In this document: positions 7,671 to 15,638 of the stretch, piece by piece
How positions within the stretch are numbered: the first letter of the stretch is position 1
Layout: every line of letters begins with the position of its first letter
Assembly: GCA_002404095.1 (NCBI GenBank)
Contig: DHJA01000093.1
Coordinates: forward strand, 111,965-139,790
Length of the DNA stretch: 27,826 nt
Source: Planctomycetaceae bacterium UBA4732
GTDB lineage: Bacteria > Planctomycetota > Planctomycetia > Gemmatales > Gemmataceae
Direction: 5' to 3'
The notes under the pieces: model-generated
The model's input: only the letters and a program-made list of their open reading frames with translations
Database searches by the model: none
Told to the model about the DNA's origin: nothing
Position numbers and translations under genes: made by a program

Positions 7671-8318
7671 TCACGCCGCCACGCCTTGAAGGTGAAAGGC
7701 GGCGTTGAGGGTGCCGACCGTCGTTTCGCCGTCGTCGCGCACTACCACGGAAATGCCGCAGTTGTCCAGCTTCACTTGCCGGGCCTGGCCGAGCGCCAAA
7801 CCCAGCAGGTCCGCGAGGTAGACGCGGTTGACAACGTGGTGCGCTACGATCAAAACCGACTCGCCGCGGTGACGTTCGAGAAGCCCCTGGATAACCGGGA
7901 GAACGCGGTCGTAAACGGTGCGAAAAGATTCGCCTCCTGGATAGCCGAACGCGGCGGGGTCGGCGTGAAAACGCCGATAGCCATCGGCGTCGAGATCGCG
8001 TATGGTCTGCCAGTCGAGACCCTCCCAGCGTCCCACGTCGCATTCGGTCAGTTCTTCTAGCGCGACCGGCGCCAGGCCGTGCGGCGCGGCAACAAGCGAA
8101 GCCGTCTGCACGGCACGCAGCAGCGGACTGGTGTAACAATGGTCGATGGGCCGGATGGCGAGGAAGTCGCGCGTGGCCTCGGCCTGGCGAACGCCGAGGC
8201 GGGCCAGCGGCGGGTTGTGGGCGCGGCCCTGGATGCGCGCCGGCCGGGCCAGGTTCGCTTCTGTGGCGCCGTGGCGGATCAGATACAGTACCGTCCGGTT
8301 ATCGGCCCTATTTAACAT
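7671..8318 (-). CDS. Histidine phosphatase family protein (phosphoglycerate mutase-like)
   Basis: 215 residues. The family removes or transfers phosphate through a phospho-histidine. LYLIRHGATEAN at 11-22 supplies the nucleophile His16 and Arg15. YTSPLLRAVQTA carries the second Arg, ELTECDVGRWEG the acid Glu, and VAHHVVNR the second catalytic His near 160. Length and motifs fit the cobalamin/alpha-ribazole-phosphatase and broad-specificity phosphatase branch (CobC/PhoE-like), but substrate cannot be assigned. The ATG at 8318 begins MLNRADNRTVLYLIRHG, leaving the usual short lead before the RHG motif. No cobalamin genes are nearby. It is divergent from purQ across a 203-base gap that contains a hairpin repeat. 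Confidence 0.9.
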   Translation of the reverse strand: MLNRADNRTVLYLIRHGATEANLARPARIQGRAHNPPLARLGVRQAEATRDFLAIRPIDHCYTSPLLRAVQTASLVAAPHGLAPVALEELTECDVGRWEGLDWQTIRDLDADGYRRFHADPAAFGYPGGESFRTVYDRVLPVIQGLLERHRGESVLIVAHHVVNRVYLADLLGLALGQARQVKLDNCGISVVVRDDGETTVGTLNAAFHLQGVAA

Positions 8319-8408
8319 CCTGATTGCTCGTTTCTCCTCTGCGCCCGGCTCCCACGCGGCCGCATCATGCGCAGGGGCGTCCTAAAATGCAAGAGCGCGC
8401 GACTTCTT

Positions 8409-8475
8409 GATACAAGCGCTGAGCGCAAGCGAGGGGTTTCGGTTCACCCCCTCGCTTGCGCTCAGGGCTTGTATC
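8409..8475. repeat. 28-bp-arm palindrome upstream of purQ
   Basis: Arms 8409-8436 and 8448-8475 are reverse complements with one mismatch around an 11-base loop (8437-8447). The arms contain GAGCGCAAGCGAGGGG. The element lies in the 203-base gap between the divergent histidine phosphatase and purQ genes, about 45 bases upstream of the purQ start. Its sequence is unrelated to the other palindromes. I recall similar GAGCGCAAGCGAGGGG inverted repeats scattered in planctomycete genomes (not checked here). Confidence 0.88.
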
Positions 8476-8521
8476 GGATGTCGCGCCCGCTAAGACAACG
8501 AAAGAAAGGGAGGGCGTTTTC

Positions 8522-9298
8522 ATGGCCACGCCTCGCGTACTCATTCTCCGCGCCCCCGGCGCCAATTGCGATGCCGAAGCCCAGTTCGCCTTCGAGACGG
8601 CCGGGGCCGTCGCCGACCGCGTCCACATCAACCGCCTGCGCGAACAGCCGGCCTTGCTCCAACGCTACCAGATTCTCGTCGTGCCCGGCGGCTTTACCTA
8701 CGGCGATGACGTGGCGGCCGGCAAGATTCTCGCCAACCAACTCAGCTGTTTCCTTGGCGACGCCCTGCGCCGATTCCGCGACGCCGAAAAGCTCGTACTC
8801 GGCATATGCAACGGTTTTCAAGCCTTGCTCAAGGCCGGTTTGCTGACGCCGCCCGACGACGACGGCCCCCTCGCCACGCTGGCGCACAACGAATCAGGGC
8901 GCTTTCAGGACCGATGGATCACGCTTCAAGCGCTGCCCGGCCGTTGCCCATTCCTCACCGGCATCGACCGGATGCACGTCCCCATCGCGCACGGCGAAGG
9001 CCGGTTCGTGTGTCGGGAAGAATGGATCTTGCAAGGTCTGGAACAGGCGGGCCAAGTCGTCTTGAAGTACGCGCCCGGCGCGGACGACGACGGCCGCCCT
9101 GCCAATCCCAACGGCTCGCAAGGCGATGTGGCCGGCCTATGCGACCCCACCGGCCGTGTGCTTGGCCTGATGCCGCACCCCGAACGCCACGTCCTACCTA
9201 CTCAGCACCCGCGCTGGACGCGCACGGGCCTCGCGCCCGAAGGCGAGGGGTTGGCTCTGTTCCGTAACGCCGTGCGGTTTTTCACGGACAATCCGTAA
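8522..9298 (+). CDS. purQ: Phosphoribosylformylglycinamidine synthase subunit PurQ (glutaminase)
   Basis: 258 residues from the ATG at 8522 (GGGAGG about eight bases upstream); the upstream open frame to 8456 is discarded because homology begins at [17 protein letters not shown]. PurQ hydrolyses glutamine and passes ammonia to PurL/PurS in step four of purine synthesis. It is a class I glutamine amidotransferase. [11 protein letters not shown] is visible, the nucleophile Cys96 lies in GICNGFQ, and the His219/Glu221 pair lies in LMPHPERH. It is somewhat longer than the about 227 residues of Bacillus PurQ. No other pur gene is in the window. Confidence 0.95.
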   Translation: MATPRVLILRAPGANCDAEAQFAFETAGAVADRVHINRLREQPALLQRYQILVVPGGFTYGDDVAAGKILANQLSCFLGDALRRFRDAEKLVLGICNGFQALLKAGLLTPPDDDGPLATLAHNESGRFQDRWITLQALPGRCPFLTGIDRMHVPIAHGEGRFVCREEWILQGLEQAGQVVLKYAPGADDDGRPANPNGSQGDVAGLCDPTGRVLGLMPHPERHVLPTQHPRWTRTGLAPEGEGLALFRNAVRFFTDNP

Positions 9299-9395
9299 TC
9301 TCCGGCGCGGCGGAACTTTTGGCCGCGATTGGGGTTTCACTGGCGTCCCTTCTGGTAGTATTTCGCATACGCTTCATCGCCTAGGAGAACGACCG

Positions 9396-10046
9396 ATGCA
9401 GAACAAGTTCTGGCGGCGCTACAGCGCCCTCGCGGCTTGCCTGACGCTGGCCCTGGCCTCCGCCGTCCTGGCGGACGCCGCGCCAAGCGATTCGACTTCT
9501 GCCAAAGACAAAGCCGATCCCCCGGGCACGACAAAGTACATGGAGCAGCTGCGCAAACTCTTCGATAAGTGGGATCTCAACAGCGATAATTCTCTCGACA
9601 AAGAAGAGTTGGCCAAGGCGTTTCGCGGCGCCGACACCAAACCGTATGACTTCAAGAAGGCCAAAGATGCCGACAAAGACGCGGCGAAAGACGACTCCAA
9701 GGATTCGGCGAAGGACGACTCCAAGGATACGACCCCCGCGAAGAAACCGGATTACAAGAAGTACCCCGACTACAGCTTTCTGGTGCAGCTCGACCAAGAC
9801 AACGACGGTCAGATCAGCCGCGACGAGTTTATGAGTTGGGCCAGGGATTACGCCGTGCAGCTCAAGGACCAAGCCGCCCAGGAGAAAAAGTTGCTCGCCC
9901 TGGAAACGAAGCGGCAAAACGCGAGCGGCAAGGAGGCCAAGACCGTCGAGAAGGAACTGAAGAAGGAACAGGCCAAGATAGATAAAATGAACGCCGCGAT
10001 GAGTACCGCCGAGAAGGCGATGCAACAGCACCTCAAGCATAAATAA
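9396..10046 (+). CDS. Secreted EF-hand calcium-binding protein
   Basis: 216 residues. The signal peptide ([17 protein letters not shown]) predicts export. Two EF-hand loops are clear: residues 60-71 ([12 protein letters not shown]) and 133-144 ([12 protein letters not shown]), both with Asp/Asn/Ser at positions 1, 3 and 5 and Glu at 12. Between them is a Lys/Asp-rich linker containing an exact eight-residue duplication pattern (97-112). The C-terminal third (about 152-216) is highly charged with coiled-coil character (Glu/Lys/Ala). Planctomycetes encode many such secreted EF-hand proteins; calcium sensing or matrix roles are guesses. A ribosome site (TAGGAG) precedes the ATG. It appears to be monocistronic, with a possible terminator downstream. 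Confidence 0.85.
   Translation: MQNKFWRRYSALAACLTLALASAVLADAAPSDSTSAKDKADPPGTTKYMEQLRKLFDKWDLNSDNSLDKEELAKAFRGADTKPYDFKKAKDADKDAAKDDSKDSAKDDSKDTTPAKKPDYKKYPDYSFLVQLDQDNDGQISRDEFMSWARDYAVQLKDQAAQEKKLLALETKRQNASGKEAKTVEKELKKEQAKIDKMNAAMSTAEKAMQQHLKHK
9684..9731 (+). repeat. 24-base tandem duplication in the EF-hand linker
   Basis: 9684-9707 and 9708-9731 differ at two of 24 bases and encode AKDDSKDS then AKDDSKDT. It is an in-frame internal duplication that lengthens the acidic/basic linker between the two EF-hands. Confidence 0.85.
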
Positions 10047-10075
10047 GGATCAGACAAGTCGTACATACGCCGTCT

Positions 10076-10113
10076 GCGGACGCGGAGGGGCGCCGAACGT
10101 TCCTCCCGTCCGC
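10076..10113 (+). terminator. Possible intrinsic terminator after the EF-hand gene
   Basis: A GC-rich stem pairs 10076-10088 with 10102-10113 (12 base pairs, one bulged C) about 30 bases after the EF-hand stop, followed by GTTTTAC. The T-run is short, so termination strength is uncertain. Confidence 0.4.
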
Positions 10114-10256
10114 GTTTTACGTTGGTGGCCGACGCACACCGCCCGCAGTTATACTCATCATGCTTGGCGTCTATCGCAAGTTGGCAATGGGGACGGCCTG
10201 CCGCATCGCCTCTACCTGTTCTCGAAAGGGCCAAACTACGTTGTGAGGACGCGATC

Positions 10257-11441
10257 ATGAGCGCCGACGGACAGCAGTCCCCGCCCCGTCATTTCGGGAC
10301 CGGCTGGATCAGCGGTACGCTCTCCGTCACCCTGGGCGCCGTCGGCTTGGGCACCGTGTTCTGCTTTCACTTCCCCTCCTACCTGACCCTTCCGGAATAC
10401 CGCGCGCTGTACCCCCTTCCGCTGGTCCGGGCCGTCCTGCACCTTGTACTTGTCGGGGGCTTCTTGCTCGGCTTCACCAGCGTCATGCTTCGGCACAACA
10501 AAACCCTGGGCCTCGTCGGCATGGGCCTGGTCCTGATCGCCGCCCTGTTGGGCGGCTCTCGCGTCCAAATCAATGGCGAACTGCGCGACGATTACTACAT
10601 GGGACTGGACTATTTCCTCCTCAACATCATCGTTTTCTCACTCATCTTCGTGCCGCTCGAGAAGCTATTCGGGCGCCTCAACCATGGCGTCTTTCGCAAG
10701 GGCTGGCGCACGGACCTCATTTACTTCTTCGTAGGTTCCCTCCTGATCCAAGTGATTACCCTGCTGACGTTAAAGCCCGCTTTCGTGTTATTCGGCTGGG
10801 CGGCGAATCCCTCGGTCCAGGCGCAGGTGCGGTCGCAGCCGTTGTGGGCCCAGTTTCTCGAGTTCATGGTGCTTGCCGACGTGATGGAGTACTGGGTTCA
10901 CCGGATGTTTCACGTCGTGCCCTGGCTGTGGCGCTTTCACGCGGTCCATCATTCGGCCGAAGTGATGGATTGGCTGGCCGCGTCGCGCCTCCATGTGGTG
11001 GACCTGGCCGTCACCCGGGCGGCTATGTACGTCCCGGCCTTCATCCTCGGCTTCTCCGACATGGCCTTTTACGCGTACATCGGCTTCGTGTCCATTCACG
11101 CGACGTTCATCCATTCCAACGTGCGCTTCTCCTTCGGGCCGCTGCGGTGGGTGCTGGCGACGCCCCAGTTCCACCACTGGCATCACGGGTGTGAAGCCGA
11201 GGCGATCGACAAGAATTTCGCCGTACACCTGCCTTTCTTGGACTGGTTCTTCGGAACCCTTCACTTGCCGGGTTTGCGCTGGCCGAAGGTCTACGGCGTT
11301 CACAACAACGACGTGCCGGCGGCCTTCTGGGCACAGTGGCTCTACCCATTCCTTCCCGCGAAGAAACAGGCTTCGCCGCCCCTCAGTCCGGTGGCGATCG
11401 CGCCGGCCCCGGGTTCGGGCGAGTGTCAAACGCCGGCGTGA
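10257..11441 (+). CDS. Sterol desaturase / fatty acid hydroxylase family membrane protein
   Basis: 394 residues from the ATG at 10257 (GAGG eight bases upstream); the open frame back to 10122 is not convincing. The family are membrane di-iron oxygenases that hydroxylate or desaturate sterols and lipids. The histidine boxes are present: HRMFH (215-219), HAVHH (228-232), further His residues at 291 and 296, and HHWHH (306-310). Residues about 18-200 hold five or six hydrophobic segments, more than the minimal fold, so there is an N-terminal membrane extension. A Pro/Ala-rich tail ends the protein. The next gene, a UGT-type glycosyltransferase, starts 46 bases downstream, suggesting a shared lipid-modification role (inference). 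The substrate is unknown; no sterol cyclase is in the window. Confidence 0.88.
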   Translation: MSADGQQSPPRHFGTGWISGTLSVTLGAVGLGTVFCFHFPSYLTLPEYRALYPLPLVRAVLHLVLVGGFLLGFTSVMLRHNKTLGLVGMGLVLIAALLGGSRVQINGELRDDYYMGLDYFLLNIIVFSLIFVPLEKLFGRLNHGVFRKGWRTDLIYFFVGSLLIQVITLLTLKPAFVLFGWAANPSVQAQVRSQPLWAQFLEFMVLADVMEYWVHRMFHVVPWLWRFHAVHHSAEVMDWLAASRLHVVDLAVTRAAMYVPAFILGFSDMAFYAYIGFVSIHATFIHSNVRFSFGPLRWVLATPQFHHWHHGCEAEAIDKNFAVHLPFLDWFFGTLHLPGLRWPKVYGVHNNDVPAAFWAQWLYPFLPAKKQASPPLSPVAIAPAPGSGECQTPA

Positions 11442-11487
11442 GGCGCGGCTCAGATCATCCCACGGGTTTCGGCAATACGGGGCCGCA

Positions 11488-12737
11488 ATGCACGCCATCC
11501 TCGCCTCGATCGGCACCGACGGCGACGTTTTTCCTTACATCGGCTTGGGTGCGAAGCTACGCGCGCGCGGCCATCGCGTCACACTGGCCAGCCACGAACA
11601 TTACCGTACACTGGCCGCCGAAAACGGCTTCGGCTTCCTCGCGCTGGTGTCCGACGACGAGACCCGAGCCTGCCTGTCCAATCCCGACGTTTGGCATCCA
11701 TTAAAAAACGCCGCCTTCCTGGCCCAATGGGGCGCGCGTCTGATCGGCCGGCAGTACGCCCTTCTCGCCGGACTGGCGAGCGATCCGGAGGCCGTGTTGG
11801 CGGCGTCGCCGGCCGTCTTCGCGGCCCGGCTCGTTCAGGAAAAGCTGTCGCGGCCGCTGGCGACCGTCGTCCTTCAGCCGTGGCTGATCCCCAGCGTGTC
11901 CGCACCGCCCGTCATGGCCAGCGGCCTCACGCTGCCGGGCTGGGCGCCCTGGCCAACCGGCAAGCTCTACTGGCGTTTGATGGACGTCGCGCTCGACCTG
12001 ATCCTGGGACGGTTGTTCAACCCGATTAGGGTCTCACTCGACCTGAAGCCTACCCGACCCTCCTCAAATGGTGGTTCTCGCCGCAGCTTGTCGTCGGCCT
12101 GTTTCCGGACTGGTACGCCCCACCGCAGGCCGACTGGCCGCCGCAGGTGCGATTGACCGGGTTCCCCCTCTACGACGGCCGGCCCAGGGCCGACCTGTCG
12201 CCGGACGTGCTGGAGTTTTGCCTCTCCGGGCCGCCGCCGGTAGCGTTCACGTTCGGTACGGGGATGATGCACACGGAGCGTTTCTTCCGCCCGGCGCTCG
12301 AGGCCTGCCGCCTCTTCGGCGGCCGCGGCCTGTTTCTGACGAAGCACGGGAGCCAGTTGCCGTCTCCGCTGCCGCCGTTCATCCGGCATTGCGAATTCGC
12401 GGCCTTTCAGGAGCTGTTCCCGCGCTGCGCGGCGGTGGTGCATCACGGCGGCGTCGGCACGACCGCCCAAGCGCTGGCGGCGGGGACGCCGCAATTGATA
12501 CTCCCCTTGGCCTTCGATCAGGCGGACAACGCCGTGAGGGTGAAGCGGCTGGGAGCAGGCGACTGGCTGCCGCCCCGCCGCTGGACGGGATCCCTCATGG
12601 CAACGGCGTTGGCGGGCCTGATGACGCCCGCGGTGCGGGAGCGATGCCGGACAGCGGCCGCCCGATTTGGCAGTGGCGACGGTCTGGAGACTGCGGCCGA
12701 GCGGCTTGAGGATTTCGCGGAGAGGGGAAGATCCTAG
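11488..12737 (+). pseudogene. UGT/MGT-type glycosyltransferase interrupted by a frameshift
   Basis: The N-terminal half (ATG 11488, MHAILASIGTDGDVFPYIGLG) follows the GT1 nucleotide-sugar transferase pattern. It stays in frame to about LFNPIRVSLDL near 12040. From about 12042 the family sequence continues one frame over (PEAYPTLLKWWFSPQLV, then GLFPDWYAPP) through to the stop at 12737. The C-terminal half carries the donor-binding motif VVHHGGVGTTAQALAAGTP and the LPLAFDQADNA region. A one-base deletion would explain it, and restoring one base gives 416 residues, the normal family length. Left as it is, the first frame runs to a stop at 12156 with an Arg/Ser-rich tail. Related enzymes glycosylate sterols, macrolides or other lipids. 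It sits 46 bases after the sterol-desaturase-family gene. It could be a real pseudogene or an assembly indel. Confidence 0.85.
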
Positions 12738-12826
12738 CCGACTCCGTATTTTTTCACACTTCCCGCCTCCGTTGTGGTAGACTCGCTCCCGCGACGGCGA
12801 GGCTCTCAACGGGGTATGCAAAATCC

Positions 12827-12856
12827 TTGCGTTTGCTCAGTGACCCGGCTTACAAT
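12827..12856 (+). promoter_or_regulatory. Sigma-70-like promoter candidate for the ECF sigma gene
   Basis: TTGCGT (12827-12832) and TACAAT (12851-12856) are separated by 18 bases and lie about 45 bases upstream of the sigma factor ATG. This is a reasonable housekeeping-type match in the 164-base gap after the glycosyltransferase. Confidence 0.42.
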
Positions 12857-12901
12857 CCACTCGCTATCGAACCCGACCGCAACGCTGGAGGAAACCCGTA
12901 A

Positions 12902-13549
12902 ATGCCCACCGACGGCTCGGTCACGCACTGGATACGCCTTGTCAAGGACGGAGACCCGGACGCCGCCCAGCGGCTCTGGGGAGTCTACTTCACGCGTCTG
13001 GTGGTCCTCGCCCGAGCCAAGCTGCGCGGCGCCCATCGCCGGGCGGAGGACGAGGAGGACGCGGCCCTCAGCGCCTTCGACAGCTTCTGCCGCGGGGCCG
13101 AGCGCGGTCGGTTCCCGCAGCTGAACGACCGGCAAGGCCTTTGGCAGCTGCTAGTTGTCATAACGGCCCGCAAGGCCGCGGACCTACAGGAACGGGAACG
13201 CCGGCTCAAGCGCGGCGGCGGAGGGGTGCGCGGCGACTCGGCGCTGGTCGGCCCGACGGCGGCCGATTGCGGAGGCGATTGGGAGCAAGTTGTGGGGAGT
13301 GAGCCGACGCCCGAATTCGCGGCCCAGGCCGCGGAGGAGTGCCGGCGGCTCCTCGCCAAGCTGACGGACGACGAGCTGAGGTTGATCGCGCTGTGGAAGA
13401 TGGAAGGCTATACAAACGGCGAAATTGCCGGCCGTCTGCACTGCTCGCCTCCGACCGTGGGACGCCGCCTGCGGCTCATCCGCCAACTCTGGGACGACGA
13501 GGTACTCGCGGGTTCCGGCGACGGGACGAAGGAAGACGCTACCGCTTGA
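12902..13549 (+). CDS. ECF-type RNA polymerase sigma factor (planctomycete subfamily)
   Basis: 215 residues. It recruits RNA polymerase to a specific promoter set. The sigma-2-like region (about 8-85) contains the TRLVVLARAKL and DAALSAFDSFCRG stretches typical of the planctomycete ECF group. A variable Gly-rich linker (about 100-130) follows. Region 4 (about 140-195) has a helix-turn-helix with YTNGEIAGRLHCSPPTVGRR. Its ribosome site is GGAGG upstream of ATG. No anti-sigma factor is adjacent; instead a Ser/Thr kinase follows 145 bases downstream on the same strand, a recurrent planctomycete arrangement that suggests phosphorylation-based control (inference). Target promoters are unknown. Confidence 0.9.
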   Translation: MPTDGSVTHWIRLVKDGDPDAAQRLWGVYFTRLVVLARAKLRGAHRRAEDEEDAALSAFDSFCRGAERGRFPQLNDRQGLWQLLVVITARKAADLQERERRLKRGGGGVRGDSALVGPTAADCGGDWEQVVGSEPTPEFAAQAAEECRRLLAKLTDDELRLIALWKMEGYTNGEIAGRLHCSPPTVGRRLRLIRQLWDDEVLAGSGDGTKEDATA

Positions 13550-13694
13550 GGTCGCATCGCCCGCATAAATTTTCGCAAATAATCCCGCGTCGTGATCGAC
13601 ATTCCACCTGTTTGCGGATTTATAAGACAGCGGGCGTGCTTGGTCGCTCCGAAAGGGGCGCGCCGAGCCCGCGCCGCGCCCAAGGTCGATTGGT

Positions 13695-15521
13695 ATGGAC
13701 GAAATTCATTCGGTGGACGGCGGGGCGCTGCCGCTGCCTCTGGCGCTTCGTGTGGACCGGGCGTGCCTCCGCTTCGAGGCCGCCTGGAAGGCCGGCGGGC
13801 GGCCGTGTGTTGAGGACGTACTGGAGGAGGCGTCGCCCCTGGAACGCGAGATCCTCCTGAAGGAGTTGATCCTGATAGAGGTTTTTTATCGCCGCCGGGT
13901 CGGGGAGAGTCCCCTTCCGCGAGAGTACCTGGACCGCTTTCTCACGCTGGATTCAGCCTGGATGGAGGAAGCGCTCTCGTCGGATTGGAGCGGAAGGTCG
14001 CCGGCGCTTGTAAGTACGGAGGACGTCGCGAAAGCCGGGGCTTCCGCCGCGACCGACGACATCCTCCCGCCCTTAATCCAGCCGCCGGCGCCGGACGCCT
14101 TCGGCGATTACGAGGGACTGCAAGAGGTCGGCCGCGGCGGCATGGGGGTGGTGTATAAGGCCTGGAACCACCGGCTGCGGCGACCCGAGGCGCTGAAAAT
14201 GATCGCCGGCCCGGCGTCCGCGCGCGATGTGGAGCGCTTCCGGTTCGAGGCCGAGGCCGCCGCGGCGATGGACCACCCTAATATCGTCACCGTGTACGGC
14301 GTTGGCGAGACCGGCGGACGGCCATTCTTGGCCATGAAGTGGGTTGCGGGGCGCACGCTGTCGTCGGCGCTCCCCGGCCGGGGCGGCGACCTGCGCACGG
14401 TGATCGGCCTGCTGGCCCAATCGGCGCGGGCGGTGCAACACGCCCACCTGCGCGGCCTCCTGCACCGCGACCTCAAGCCGGGCAATATCCTTCTCGGCGC
14501 TGACGGCCAACCCCACGTGGCTGACTTCGGCCTGGCGCACCGATTAGACGCCTCGGGCGGCCTAGCGATGGGCGAAGCGTCTGGCACTCCGGGTTACATG
14601 GCGCCCGAGCAGGCGCGCGGCGAGCGCGGCCTGACGATTGCCGTGGACGTCTACGGCCTGGGGGCGATTCTGTACGAGGCGCTGACGGGTCGCCCGCCAT
14701 TCCGCGCCGCGACTTTAGTCGAAGTCCTGCGGCAGACGCTTGAGAAGGAGCCTGTTCCGCCAAGCTCGTTGACGCCCAAGGTCGATCAGGATTTGCAGGC
14801 GGTCTGTCTGAAATGCCTAGAGCATGAGCCGTCGGCGCGGTACGGTTCCGCGGAGGCCCTAGCGGAAGACCTCGAGCGCTGGTTGCGCGACGAGCCTGTG
14901 TCCGCGCGGCCGCCGGGTGTGTGGGAGTGGGCGCGGCAGGCGTGGCGCAACCGGCCGCCGCCGCTCGACTACGCCTGGCCGGCCCTGGTCTGGATGGGCG
15001 TACTGGTGCTGGCGGCGCATGGGGCCGTCTTCCTGGTGGTTCTGTTGGGGGCGTCCGCTCCGTGGGTGTGGGCCGTCTTGCTGGCCCGCATGGCCGGCAT
15101 GTGGGTGGTGTTTCGGCGCTATTTCATGACTCGCTTCCGCCTGCTGGACGGGCGCGAGCGGCACACGCTCATCATCTGCCTGGGGCATCTGGCGGCCGAG
15201 GCGTCGTTGGCCGTCGTGTACGGCCCGCTCACTCCGTCCGCCCCGTCCCGACAAGTGCTAGCCGCCTACCCGCCACTCATGGTGATTTCCGGCCTGGCGT
15301 TGTTCATCTCCGGCTCGACGTATTGGGGCCGGCTCATCCCGGTCGGCCTTGCGGTGATCGCGCTGGCGCCGGTGCTGGCCTGGCTGCCCGAATGGTCGCC
15401 ATTGCTGTACGGCGCGACGGGGGCCGGGTGCCTGTGGTGGTACGCGTACTGCGCCCGCAAATACTTCGTACCTCGCGGAAACGATTTGAACAAAGCCGGG
15501 ACCGCAAATGAGCGGCACTGA
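13695..15521 (+). CDS. Membrane-anchored Ser/Thr protein kinase (Hanks type)
   Basis: 608 residues. Residues about 15-90 form an N-terminal helical module with RFEAAWKAGGRP and REYLDRFL, as seen in many planctomycete kinases. The kinase domain (about 139-397) is complete: Gly loop VGRGGMGVV (145-153), Lys168 in ALKMI, HRDLKPGN (catalytic Asp259), DFG at 277-279, and GTPGYMAPEQ. After LERWLRDEPVSARPPG come about six hydrophobic segments (roughly 425-590), so the catalytic domain probably faces the cytoplasm on a polytopic anchor. No extracellular sensor such as PASTA is visible. It lies downstream of the ECF sigma factor and upstream of a giant membrane protein. Substrates are unknown; the sigma factor is a plausible one. 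Confidence 0.93.
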   Translation: MDEIHSVDGGALPLPLALRVDRACLRFEAAWKAGGRPCVEDVLEEASPLEREILLKELILIEVFYRRRVGESPLPREYLDRFLTLDSAWMEEALSSDWSGRSPALVSTEDVAKAGASAATDDILPPLIQPPAPDAFGDYEGLQEVGRGGMGVVYKAWNHRLRRPEALKMIAGPASARDVERFRFEAEAAAAMDHPNIVTVYGVGETGGRPFLAMKWVAGRTLSSALPGRGGDLRTVIGLLAQSARAVQHAHLRGLLHRDLKPGNILLGADGQPHVADFGLAHRLDASGGLAMGEASGTPGYMAPEQARGERGLTIAVDVYGLGAILYEALTGRPPFRAATLVEVLRQTLEKEPVPPSSLTPKVDQDLQAVCLKCLEHEPSARYGSAEALAEDLERWLRDEPVSARPPGVWEWARQAWRNRPPPLDYAWPALVWMGVLVLAAHGAVFLVVLLGASAPWVWAVLLARMAGMWVVFRRYFMTRFRLLDGRERHTLIICLGHLAAEASLAVVYGPLTPSAPSRQVLAAYPPLMVISGLALFISGSTYWGRLIPVGLAVIALAPVLAWLPEWSPLLYGATGAGCLWWYAYCARKYFVPRGNDLNKAGTANERH

Positions 15522-15638
15522 CAACACGGCTCACAATCCGACTCTGTGGCCGTGCGAGCTACTTCACCGACCGGGCCTCGGCTCGGGCCTACGGCATGGC
15601 CCGGGCCAGGCTCAATTCCTGAAAGAATGAGGTACGAG

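Noticed and set aside
3622..8475. CRISPR-like array
   Set aside because: The repeats are few, palindromic, of different families and irregularly spaced, with no spacers or cas genes.
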